A stretch of DNA of 42,062 nucleotides from Claveliimonas sp963592205 (lineage in GTDB: Bacteria > Bacillota > Clostridia > Lachnospirales > Lachnospiraceae). Below, piece after piece: positions 15,860 to 23,215 of the stretch; the stretch's first letter is position 1; the number at the start of each line of letters is the position of its first letter. The notes under the pieces are model-generated. The model saw only the letters and a list, made by a program, of their open reading frames with translations. It was not told the origin of the DNA and made no database searches. The stretch is taken from assembly GCA_963592205.1 (NCBI GenBank), contig CAVAVU010000078.1, forward strand, positions 1 through 42,062, read 5' to 3'. The position numbers and the translations under genes were made by a program.

Positions 15860-17182
15860 TTATTTTTTCTTTCTGCGATTAGCCAGAACAATCTTTCTCA
15901 TGGAACCGATTGACTGTTTCAACGGTCTCTTGGCCGGACAGACATAACTGCATGATCCACATTCTACACATTCCATACCATTCATTTTCTCAAATGTCTC
16001 TGCATCATGATGCTGTGCATAATCAGCCAGACGAGAAGGAATGATACGGCTCGGACAGGCATCCACGCAACGTCCGCAGTTGATACATGCGGTCTCTTCC
16101 AGTCTCTTAACCGGATCCTTTACAAATGCCAGTACAGATGAAGATGTCTTCGTAACAGGTACATCCACAGTAAACATGGCAAATCCCATCATAGGACCAC
16201 CTGAGATTACCTTTTCAGGTTCTTCCTTAAATCCGCCAGCCTGCTCTACAAGTTCCATCTGATTCATACCAAATGGCGCACGAAAGTTACCCGGCTCATT
16301 GATGGCATCGCCACTGACAGTAACGATACGTTCAATCGATGGTTTTCCTTCTACAACAGCCTGGTAAATATTGATCATAGTCTCAACGTTGTCTACTACA
16401 CATCCTGCATCTGCCGGAAGCATGGTAGAATTGATTGCTCTTCCGGTTGTAGCATAGATCAGCTGACGCTCACCACCCTGAGGATACTTGGTCTTTAATG
16501 CCATAACCTCCATACGTGGCTCGTCCTTTGTAAGCTCTTTCAGCTTCTCAATACAATCCGGCTTATTATCTTCTACACCGAAAATACCTTTTGCATGTTC
16601 AAACAATGAAAGCACAACCTTCATACCGCCAACAAAACGTTCCGGTGTCTCCATCATACGTCTGTAATCGGCTGTGATATAAGGCTCACACTCAGCACAG
16701 TTTGCTATAATATAGTCAATCTTTTCCGGTTCTTTTGGGGAAAGCTTTACCTTAGTAGGGAATCCTGCTCCACCCATACCTACAACGCCGGCTTCGCCGA
16801 TCGCATTCAGTATCTCTTCTTTTGTCATTTCTTCCAACGGTTTTACAGGCGCATATTCTACTTCCTGATACTCTCCGTCATTCTCTACTACGATGCAGTT
16901 CACCTTTGCCCCAGTAGGATTAAAATGAGGTTCAATTGCTTTTACTGTTCCGGATACGGAAGCATAGATCGGAGCAGAAACAAATCCGCCAGCTTCTGCA
17001 ATCTTCTGTCCTCTCAGCACGTGATCTCCCTTGGCAACGATCGGAGTCGCCGGAGCACCGATATGCTGTGAAAGCGGATATACAAGGTCTCCCTTTGGCT
17101 TCACATCAACAATCGCCTTGTCTTTTGCCAAGCTCTTGCCGTCATCCGGATGAATACCACCCTTAAATGTTAACAGTGCCAT
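15860..17182 (-). CDS. rnfC: Rnf complex NADH-binding subunit RnfC
   Basis: RnfC carries FMN and iron-sulfur clusters and exchanges electrons with NAD. From the ATG at 17182 it has 440 residues and starts MALLTFKGGIHPDDGKSLA. The glycine-rich GVVGMGGAGFPTKVKL (about residues 130-145) is the nucleotide and flavin-binding site, and two ferredoxin motifs follow near the C-terminus (CINCGRCVDAC and CVECGSCSYVC). The long C-terminal repeats of proteobacterial RnfC are absent, as usual in Clostridia. An upstream in-frame start at 17227 is rejected because GGAAGGAA precedes 17182. It is the first gene of the operon. Confidence 0.97.
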   Translation of the reverse strand: MALLTFKGGIHPDDGKSLAKDKAIVDVKPKGDLVYPLSQHIGAPATPIVAKGDHVLRGQKIAEAGGFVSAPIYASVSGTVKAIEPHFNPTGAKVNCIVVENDGEYQEVEYAPVKPLEEMTKEEILNAIGEAGVVGMGGAGFPTKVKLSPKEPEKIDYIIANCAECEPYITADYRRMMETPERFVGGMKVVLSLFEHAKGIFGVEDNKPDCIEKLKELTKDEPRMEVMALKTKYPQGGERQLIYATTGRAINSTMLPADAGCVVDNVETMINIYQAVVEGKPSIERIVTVSGDAINEPGNFRAPFGMNQMELVEQAGGFKEEPEKVISGGPMMGFAMFTVDVPVTKTSSSVLAFVKDPVKRLEETACINCGRCVDACPSRIIPSRLADYAQHHDAETFEKMNGMECVECGSCSYVCPAKRPLKQSIGSMRKIVLANRRKKK

Positions 17183-17220
17183 TCTTTTTCCTTCCTTCCT
17201 TTTTGTTTTAATATATATAA

Positions 17221-17250
17221 TATACAAAAAAATTTCCTAATTTTCCACAA
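17221..17250 (-). promoter_or_regulatory. Possible rnf operon promoter
   Basis: On the minus strand, TTGTGG (17245-17250) and TGTATA (17221-17226) have an 18-base spacer, followed by an A/T-only tract. The boxes are weak and other alignments in this AT-rich leader are possible. Confidence 0.35.
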
Positions 17251-17323
17251 ATGTAGGATGTTTAGTTGTACATTTTTCAATACAGCTTGCCTAATATTTA
17301 ACATATTTGTCTTAACAAGACAG

Positions 17324-17355
17324 AAAGATAGAGGCACTCTCGTGTCCCTATCTTT
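17324..17355 (-). terminator. rpsA intrinsic terminator
   Basis: An imperfect stem pairs AAAGATAG...CACTC with GTG...CTATCTTT around a short loop, 37 bases beyond the rpsA stop. On the minus strand it ends in CTATCTTTCTGTCTTG, a moderate T tract. Confidence 0.75.
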
Positions 17356-17391
17356 ACTAACTATTTCATATATCAGACTGTTTTCAGCTAA

Positions 17392-18298
17392 TTAAGCTTC
17401 TTCGCTTTCAGATGTCTCTTCAGCTTTCTCAAGTGCCTTCATGCTCAGGCTGATCTTCTTTTCAGCTTCGTTCAGATCTACAATCTTAGCTGTGATCTCC
17501 TGTCCAACTGAAAGTACATCAGATGGTTTTTCAACATGTGCACGTGAAATCTGTGAAACATGAAGCAGCGCATCTACTCCAGGAGCAAGTTCAACGAATG
17601 CACCAAAGTCAGTCATTCTTGCAACTTTACCTGTGATTTCTTTGCCTACTGCATAATCTTCAGCAGCATTAGCCCATGGATTTGTCTCTGGGAACTTCAG
17701 GCTGAGTGCGATCTTAGTATCGTGAATATCTTTCACAACTACTTTCAGCTCTTCGCCAACCTNNNNNNNNNNGAAGCTGTCTTCTGTCACCGATTACACG
17801 GTTTCTTCTAGGATTGAACTCGCTGATTACGAATTCAATTTCCTGTCCCTGATATTTGCTGAGATCTTTTTCATAAGTATCAGATACCAGACTTGCCGGG
17901 ATAAATACTCTTGCTTCATCAACAACAACACTTAATCCACCGCCAAGAATCTGAACAACTGGTGCTTTCAATACTTCTTTGTTCTCGAAAGCTTCTTTCA
18001 GTCTTTCATTTCCTCTTTCAGCAAGCAGTCTCTTGTATGTCAATAATACCTGACCTTCGCCATCATTTACCTTCAATACCTTAACTGTCATTGGATCTCC
18101 AACTGATACCATTGTTGTAAGATCAGCACCGGCCTCGTTAGTGTACTCACTCTTTGTAATGATTCCGTCAGCCTTGTAACCTATATTTAAAATAATTTCA
18201 TCTGGCTTAACGTCAATGACCGTACCGTCAACCACCTCTCCGTTGTGAATTGTTTTCAACGAATCTTCTAGCATTTGTTCAAAAGTTAATTCTGACAT
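17392..18298 (-). CDS. rpsA: 30S ribosomal protein S1 homolog, interrupted by an assembly gap
   Basis: Two open segments belong to one gene. The N-terminal part (18298 down to the gap) has about 175 residues, begins MSELTFEQML and carries two S1 domains; it stops at the gap after GDRRQL. The C-terminal part (from the gap to 17392) resumes VGEELKVVVKD, the end of a third S1 domain, and holds a complete fourth S1 domain (GKVARMTDFGAFVELAPGV) and an acidic tail. Most of the third S1 domain is missing, so the true gap should be near 60 codons rather than 10 bases. The two frames differ by one base across the Ns, so the true gap length should be a multiple of 3. GAGGAGG precedes the ATG, and the start overlaps the end of ispH by 20 bases. 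Confidence 0.92.
17763..17772. other. Assembly gap (10 Ns)
   Basis: Ten consecutive Ns lie inside rpsA. The flanking reading frames are inconsistent with a real distance of 10 bases, and a large part of an S1 domain is missing. S1 domains are repetitive, which may have caused the assembly break. Confidence 0.99.
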
Positions 18299-19133
18299 AA
18301 TTTTGAACCTCCTCAATTATATTATTGGGCGTGGATGCCCCTGCTGTAATACCTACTGTTTCCACGGACCTTAATTGATTCACATTCAAATCGTCAAGTG
18401 TCTGTATATAGTACGTATTGTTACATGCATTCTTGCATATCTCGAATAGCTTCTGGGTATTGGAGCTTCGTTTGTCTCCAATAACGATCATCGCATCGAC
18501 CCTGTCTGCAATACGGGCGGTTTCTGTCTGCCGCTCTTTCGTCGCACTGCAAATCGTATTCAAAACACTTATATCATAACGCCTTTTCGAAATAATTTCA
18601 ACTAATTCTTTGAATTTATTGTAATTAAATGTCGTTTGTGCAACGACACATATTTTCCTGTTCTCTGGCACCGTCACATGCTCTGCTTCCTCTGCTGTGG
18701 AAATCACAGCCGCATCCTTTCCGGCCCATCCCATAATGCCTTCTACTTCCGGATGTACCGGATTGCCGATCACGATAAGGAATGCTCCTTCTTCTGCCTT
18801 TTCCATAGCAATACGATGGATCTTTTTCACAAACGGACAGGTCGCATCCACATATTGGATCCCCATCGCATCCATCTCATCGCAGATGCGTTTTGGTACA
18901 CCGTGGGATCTTATAATCACAATCCCGTCTTTGGCCTTCGGAAGGTCTTTCTCACCTTCCAGCACGGTCACACCTTTCGCCTGCATATCCTTAATCACTT
19001 CATCATTATGAATGATCGGACCAAATGTATAGATCTTACGGTCTTTATTTTCTTCTACCTGTTTATATACAGTATCAACCGCACGTTTTACTCCAAAGCA
19101 AAATCCAGCAGTCTCAGCTAACAGAACTTTCAT
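18279..19133 (-). CDS. ispH: 4-hydroxy-3-methylbut-2-enyl diphosphate reductase IspH
   Basis: IspH catalyses the last step of the MEP isoprenoid pathway, reducing HMBPP to IPP and DMAPP with a [4Fe-4S] cluster. The three cluster cysteines are C12 (FCFGVKRAV), C99 (DATCPFV) and C195 (TICSATKERQ). Substrate-binding His residues fall in IIHND (H42) and SHGVP (H77). The length of 284 residues is normal. Its start overlaps the cmk stop by ATGA, and its last codons overlap the rpsA start by 20 bases. In several Clostridia IspH and S1 are fused into one protein; here they are separate but overlapping. Confidence 0.97.
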   Translation of the reverse strand: MKVLLAETAGFCFGVKRAVDTVYKQVEENKDRKIYTFGPIIHNDEVIKDMQAKGVTVLEGEKDLPKAKDGIVIIRSHGVPKRICDEMDAMGIQYVDATCPFVKKIHRIAMEKAEEGAFLIVIGNPVHPEVEGIMGWAGKDAAVISTAEEAEHVTVPENRKICVVAQTTFNYNKFKELVEIISKRRYDISVLNTICSATKERQTETARIADRVDAMIVIGDKRSSNTQKLFEICKNACNNTYYIQTLDDLNVNQLRSVETVGITAGASTPNNIIEEVQNYVRINF

Positions 19134-19807
19134 ACCGACTCCTTCTGCTTATCCGCACATATCGCAAGAATCGCATCCGTTACTTCTTCGATATTCATAT
19201 CAGAACTGTCCACCAGAACTGCATCTTCCGCCTGCTTAAGGGGTGCAGTCTTCCGGGTCATATCCCTGTGATCCCGCTCTCTTATATCTTCCTGAATCTT
19301 AGTCAGATCACATTCCTGCCCTTTTGCCTGAAGTTCATCGAAGCGTCTCTTCGCACGAGTCTCCACACTTGCAGTCAGATATATCTTCACATCTGCATCC
19401 GGCAGAATATTTGTTCCGATATCTCTTCCATCCATCACCACATCATGCTCTCTAGCCATCGTACGCTGCAGTTCCAGCAGTTTAGCACGAACCTCAGGAA
19501 TTGCAGATGTCTTAGACGCCATATCACCAACCTCTTCGTCACGAAGTTTTCCGGTGATATTTGCCCCGTTCAGATATACCTGCTGTACGCCGTCTTCATA
19601 ACGGATACTCACATCCGCATCCTGACAGGCGTCGATTACCGTACCGATATCCGATGGATCAATCTGTTTCCCAAGAAAATGCACGGCAAGACCACGATAC
19701 ATTGCTCCCGTATCCACATAGATGCAATTTTGTCTCGCCGCCACCAGCTTGGCTATTGTGCTTTTTCCGGCACCTGCCGGTCCGTCAATTGCTATATTAA
19801 ATCCCAT
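19130..19807 (-). CDS. cmk: Cytidylate kinase
   Basis: The enzyme phosphorylates CMP and dCMP with ATP. From ATG 19807 it has 225 residues and begins MGFNIAIDGPAGAGKST, with the P-loop GPAGAGKST at 9-17. Other family elements are YVDTGAMYRG, the DVVMDGRDIGTNILP segment that binds CMP, and RDHRDMTRKTAPLKQAEDA near the C-terminus. The longer in-frame start at 19861 is rejected because it would run into the upstream gene and has no ribosome binding site; AAAGGTGAA precedes 19807. It ends in an ATGA overlap with ispH. Confidence 0.97.
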   Translation of the reverse strand: MGFNIAIDGPAGAGKSTIAKLVAARQNCIYVDTGAMYRGLAVHFLGKQIDPSDIGTVIDACQDADVSIRYEDGVQQVYLNGANITGKLRDEEVGDMASKTSAIPEVRAKLLELQRTMAREHDVVMDGRDIGTNILPDADVKIYLTASVETRAKRRFDELQAKGQECDLTKIQEDIRERDHRDMTRKTAPLKQAEDAVLVDSSDMNIEEVTDAILAICADKQKESV

Positions 19808-19821
19808 ATATTTCACCTTTT

Positions 19822-21051
19822 CTATCGTATTTCCTGTGCCGCCATATATCCGGTCGACCATGCGATCTGCAGATTATATCCGCCTGTCACCGCATCCAGA
19901 TCCAGCACTTCACCAGCGAAATACAAATTCCTTACTTTCTTCGACTCCATCGTGCCTGGATCAATCTCTCTGACCGACACACCTCCCCTGGTAATGATCG
20001 CTTCGTTATAGCCTCTGATACCAGTCAGTATCATCGTTAAATTCTTGATCAGATGCACCAGTCTGTGCCGTTCTTCTTTTGAAATGGCATTTACCTGTTT
20101 TTCTGGAAGAATCTCACTGAGTTCTACCATTACCGGAATCAGTTTGGACGGAAACAGTCCGCCAAGTGCATTTTTAAACTGCTTATTCTTCTGTTCTTCA
20201 AAGTCTCTCAACAGTCTCTTATCAAGCTGTTCCTCAGAAAGTGCAGGTTTCAGATCAATTGTCAGCGTAAGTTCTTTCTTCTTCAGTGTCTGTCCCACAA
20301 TACTGCTGGCGCTGATCACTGTCGGTCCACTGACGCCAAAATGTGTAAATAACAGTTCTCCGAACTCTTCGTAGTACTTCTTACGCCCATCTGATATTGT
20401 GACATTCACATTTCTCAGTGAAAGACCCTGAAGTTCTTTCACCCAGGATTCTTTCGTCTCAAACGGAACCAACCCCGGACTTCGTTCTGTCACTTTATGT
20501 CCAAGTTCTTCTGCCCACCTGTAGCCATCGCCGGTAGACCCGGTAGACGGATAGGAAAGACCGCCTGTTGCAACGATACAACTGTCGCCTTTAATTGTCT
20601 TACCATCTTCCAGTACAATTCCTGTAAATGCGCCATCTTTCTGCAACACCTTTTTTACCGTCTGATTCAGATGTACATGCACGCCTCGTTTCTTCATGGC
20701 ATCTGACAACGTACGGATCACATCCGAAGAGTGATCCGATACCGGAAATACCCTGTTACTCCGCTCAATCTTTGTAGCGAGTCCTTCATTTTCAAAAAAG
20801 TCGATTACATTCTGATTCGTATACGTATAAAAGCTACTGTAAAGAAACTTCGGATTACCGATCACTGCCTGAAAAAGATCTTCCACATCGCAGGCATTGG
20901 TAATATTACAACGTCCCTTTCCGGTAATATATAACTTCTTTCCAAGCTTTTCATTCTTTTCAAAGAGATGTACTTCATGCCCTTTATCGGCTGCATGTAC
21001 TGCCGCAAACATACCGGCAGCACCGCCTCCTATAATAATCAATTTGCTCAT
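19822..21051 (-). CDS. HI0933/BaiN-family NAD(P)/FAD-dependent oxidoreductase
   Basis: The 409-residue flavoprotein has an N-terminal FAD-binding fold (IIGGGAAGMFAAVHA, residues 5-19), the family signature LGKKLYITGKGRCNITNACD, and a C-terminal FAD motif with VRNLYFAGEVLDLDAVTGGYNLQIAWSTG (in two parts). The family is widespread as aminoacetone oxidase-like or YhiN proteins. One Clostridium scindens member, BaiN, reduces bile-acid intermediates, but membership alone does not indicate bile acid metabolism. It is 14 bases upstream of cmk, a common clostridial arrangement, and directly follows the RpiR-type regulator. Confidence 0.9.
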   Translation of the reverse strand: MSKLIIIGGGAAGMFAAVHAADKGHEVHLFEKNEKLGKKLYITGKGRCNITNACDVEDLFQAVIGNPKFLYSSFYTYTNQNVIDFFENEGLATKIERSNRVFPVSDHSSDVIRTLSDAMKKRGVHVHLNQTVKKVLQKDGAFTGIVLEDGKTIKGDSCIVATGGLSYPSTGSTGDGYRWAEELGHKVTERSPGLVPFETKESWVKELQGLSLRNVNVTISDGRKKYYEEFGELLFTHFGVSGPTVISASSIVGQTLKKKELTLTIDLKPALSEEQLDKRLLRDFEEQKNKQFKNALGGLFPSKLIPVMVELSEILPEKQVNAISKEERHRLVHLIKNLTMILTGIRGYNEAIITRGGVSVREIDPGTMESKKVRNLYFAGEVLDLDAVTGGYNLQIAWSTGYMAAQEIR

Positions 21052-21053
21052 AA

Positions 21054-21974
21054 CTAGATATCATCCCCGCCAAGATTTGTAAATTCCACTTTGTCCGTGA
21101 CCATATTGAGTTCATCCTTGCTGTATACCTGATACTCATCCCAGATTTTCTCAAGTGTCTCAAGCGTTGCCACTACTTCCTTCTGCTTTTTCATACAGAG
21201 AGCTACCACAAGCGCATTGATCACGCTCAACGGTGCTACCAGAGAATCTACGATCGATGCCATATCACTGCGTGCGATCAGGTTACATGACGAATAGAGA
21301 TTCATTGGTGAATGAACACTGTCCGTCAGTGTGATTACCTTGGCATTACGGTTATTTGCAAATTCAAGTGCTTTCAAAGTCCGCATAGAATAACGTGGAA
21401 AACTGATACCGATTACCACGTCATCCTGTCCGATACGAATCAACTGTTCAAATATTTCACTGGAACTGTTGGTATTCACAAGCGTCACATCCTCACAGAT
21501 CAGCTGCAGATAATAACTCAGAAAACTGGCCAGCGGAGCACAGCTTCGAATACCGATTACATAGATTCTCTTTGCTTTCAGAATGGTATCGACTGCCATC
21601 TCAAACGCTTCCTGATCCATGCTTCCCATTGTCAGCTTAATCTTTTCAATATCAGCCTGCAGAACCGACGTCAGAATCTCGCCCTGACTGATCCGTCCGT
21701 AAGTCACTTCCATCCGCTGTATGGAATTCAGCTTGGTACGCACCAGTTCTTCCAGTGCTTTCTGAAATTCCGGATATCCTTTATATCCAAGTGTCATAGC
21801 AAAACGCACAACCGTCGATTCGCTGACACCTACCACTTCTCCCATCTTAGCAGCTGTCAGAAACGCAGCCTTATCGTATTCCTGCCGGATATAATCGGCA
21901 AGCTTCTTCTGCCCCTTGCTTAATCTCGGATACTTATCATCAATCTTCTGGAGCAGTTCATTATTTATTCCCAT
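21054..21974 (-). CDS. MurR/RpiR family transcriptional regulator
   Basis: From ATG 21974 the protein has 306 residues. The N-terminal helix-turn-helix (about residues 1-75) includes KMGEVVGVSESTVVRFAMTL, and the C-terminal SIS domain (about residues 115-255) has KRIYVIGIRSCAPLASFL and DVVIGISFPRYSMRTLKAL. SIS domains in this family usually sense phosphosugars such as N-acetylmuramate 6-phosphate. No sugar gene is adjacent; the next gene is the flavoprotein, only 2 bases away. Its target is therefore unclear. A GTG at 22001 is a less likely start. Confidence 0.9.
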   Translation of the reverse strand: MGINNELLQKIDDKYPRLSKGQKKLADYIRQEYDKAAFLTAAKMGEVVGVSESTVVRFAMTLGYKGYPEFQKALEELVRTKLNSIQRMEVTYGRISQGEILTSVLQADIEKIKLTMGSMDQEAFEMAVDTILKAKRIYVIGIRSCAPLASFLSYYLQLICEDVTLVNTNSSSEIFEQLIRIGQDDVVIGISFPRYSMRTLKALEFANNRNAKVITLTDSVHSPMNLYSSCNLIARSDMASIVDSLVAPLSVINALVVALCMKKQKEVVATLETLEKIWDEYQVYSKDELNMVTDKVEFTNLGGDDI

Positions 21975-22031
21975 AACAGTTCCATTTCCTTTTCTATTCA
22001 CTCATCACAGAAACATATGAATAGTGAATTA

Positions 22032-22535
22032 TTATCTACCGCAGCACTTTTTGTACTTTTTACCACTTCCGCACGGACATGGATCATTTCTTCCGATCTT
22101 CTTCGGTTTACGGATTGTACCGGACTCTCTCTGTTCCTTGTAAAGTGCCTTTAATTCTTCCTCAGAGAAGATTTCTTTCCACTGTGGCAGTTCATACAGC
22201 CAGTCAGCCTTAGCCGCAACCATGTTCTTATACAGCAGAGCCTTGTCGAACACCAGATTAACCTGTGTATCCTCTGACAGTTCCTCGATTGGGTTCTCTT
22301 CTTTCAGACTTTCGTTAATTCCATCCAGGAATCCAACCATAGTCATAACATCCTGACCGTACTTTTCAGCCAGCTCTTTTACAGTTCCACGTACTTCTGT
22401 ATCGGGAGCTGATAACAGCTGCTCGTAAATGTCCTTCTCAATATTAAAATAATTTGCCCAGAAATTCTGAAGCTCGTTTCTGTCTGCCTGTTCGTTATAT
22501 GCGATTTTACGCCACTGATCTAATAATCCAGCCAT
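22032..22535 (-). CDS. SEC-C metal-binding domain protein
   Basis: The 167-residue protein is mostly helical and acidic, with a C-terminal SEC-C zinc motif (NDPCPCGSGKKYKKCCG, residues about 150-166) identical in type to the end of SecA. The rest resembles no domain I recognise; a helical stretch around ELAEKYGQDVMTMVGFLDGI is typical of short clostridial SEC-C proteins. It has a strong promoter (22601-22628) and AAAGGAG before the ATG. The RpiR gene follows after 57 bases and may be cotranscribed. Confidence 0.88.
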   Translation of the reverse strand: MAGLLDQWRKIAYNEQADRNELQNFWANYFNIEKDIYEQLLSAPDTEVRGTVKELAEKYGQDVMTMVGFLDGINESLKEENPIEELSEDTQVNLVFDKALLYKNMVAAKADWLYELPQWKEIFSEEELKALYKEQRESGTIRKPKKIGRNDPCPCGSGKKYKKCCGR

Positions 22536-22600
22536 TTTTATTTCTCCTTTGTCTGTTAAAAATATTGCAGAACGGCAGGTTTGCCTAATCCGCTCAGATT

Positions 22601-22628
22601 ATTATATACCATTTAACATTTTTTTCAA
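22601..22628 (-). promoter_or_regulatory. Sigma-A promoter for the SEC-C gene
   Basis: On the minus strand, -35 TTGAAA (22623-22628) and -10 TATAAT (22601-22606) have a 16-base spacer. It lies between the dispersed repeat and the gene. Confidence 0.8.
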
Positions 22629-22672
22629 AGTCTTTACTTTTATTAATTTACAGAATTGCATAGTAATCATCG

Positions 22673-22751
22673 GAAGTGCCAAAGGCACATTCCGAGATTG
22701 TATGCGGTCGTCAAGGTCTTAGCAAGCTCAGACTTTGACTCGTCGCAATAC
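22673..22751. repeat. Dispersed intergenic repeat, copy 2
   Basis: This copy aligns over its whole length with 191-271. The short stem is GTGCC/GGCAC (22676-22687), and the long stem pairs TCAAGGTC (22711-22718) with GACTTTGA (22731-22738). As in copy 1, it lies on the minus strand directly after an intrinsic terminator. Confidence 0.8.
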
Positions 22752-22753
22752 AA

Positions 22754-22783
22754 AAAGCCGTCCGGATCATCCCGAACGGCTTT
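22754..22783 (-). terminator. Terminator of the 52-residue gene
   Basis: On the minus strand, AAAGCCGT and ACGGCTTT flank an inner CGG/CCG pairing, ending in a run of Ts (22752-22756 read as A on plus). It lies 27 bases after the stop codon of the small gene. Confidence 0.85.
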
Positions 22784-22809
22784 ACGTAAAATTTCATCTC
22801 TATGTAAGA

Positions 22810-22968
22810 TTAAATATAAAGTTCTGCCATGAACCACGCGGGACTTTTTTCTATAACGTCAGCCTGCTGGTTCTTGCGTCCGGCTTCCCGGATCCGCTGT
22901 CTTCTGAGCAGATACTCTTCCATCGATATAACTTCCTGATAGTTATCTCTGTATGTCCCCTTATCCAT
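22810..22968 (-). CDS. Small hypothetical protein (52 aa)
   Basis: An ATG at 22968 follows AGGAGGAG by about 5 bases and opens a 52-codon frame ending in TAA. The product starts MDKGTYRDNYQEVISMEEYL, has a central basic part (LRRQRIREAGRKNQQ) and ends with SPAWFMAELYI. It is soluble and mostly helical by composition. A well-formed terminator follows. A TATAAT-like -10 (22997-23002) lies upstream, though with no good -35. I do not recognise a family, but the ribosome binding site and terminator argue that it is a real, separately transcribed gene. Confidence 0.72.
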   Translation of the reverse strand: MDKGTYRDNYQEVISMEEYLLRRQRIREAGRKNQQADVIEKSPAWFMAELYI

Positions 22969-23180
22969 GCAAATCTCCTCCTATCTTTCTATTCGAATTA
23001 TACTCATTTGTAAGTTTGATTGGATTGCCGACTTTATTATTATATTGTGTCTCCCCCTGCAATATGACTAATTCCGGCTTTCATTTCCAACTGTATTTAT
23101 CATAATGGAGATTTGTGACATGGATGTGTATAGAATCTAAAGAATTAATAACCTGAATCTTAAGTTTGCTTTAACAATAA

Positions 23181-23200
23181 GGACCGGAAAAATCCGGTCC
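23181..23200 (-). terminator. pnp terminator
   Basis: GGACCGGA and TCCGGTCC form an 8-bp GC-rich stem with a 4-base A loop (T on the minus strand), 15 bases beyond the pnp stop. The following T tract is weak (TTATTGTT). Confidence 0.7.
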
Positions 23201-23215
23201 CATAGTCATTGTATC

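Noticed and set aside
12174..17182. Na+-translocating NADH:quinone reductase (Nqr)
   Set aside because: The presence of RnfB with four ferredoxin-type clusters, a RnfC with the clostridial form, and the C-D-G-E-A-B order show that it is Rnf.
19025..20011. Open frame of 328 codons on the plus strand across ispH, cmk and the BaiN-type gene
   Set aside because: It spans three recognised genes on the other strand and has no recognisable domain.
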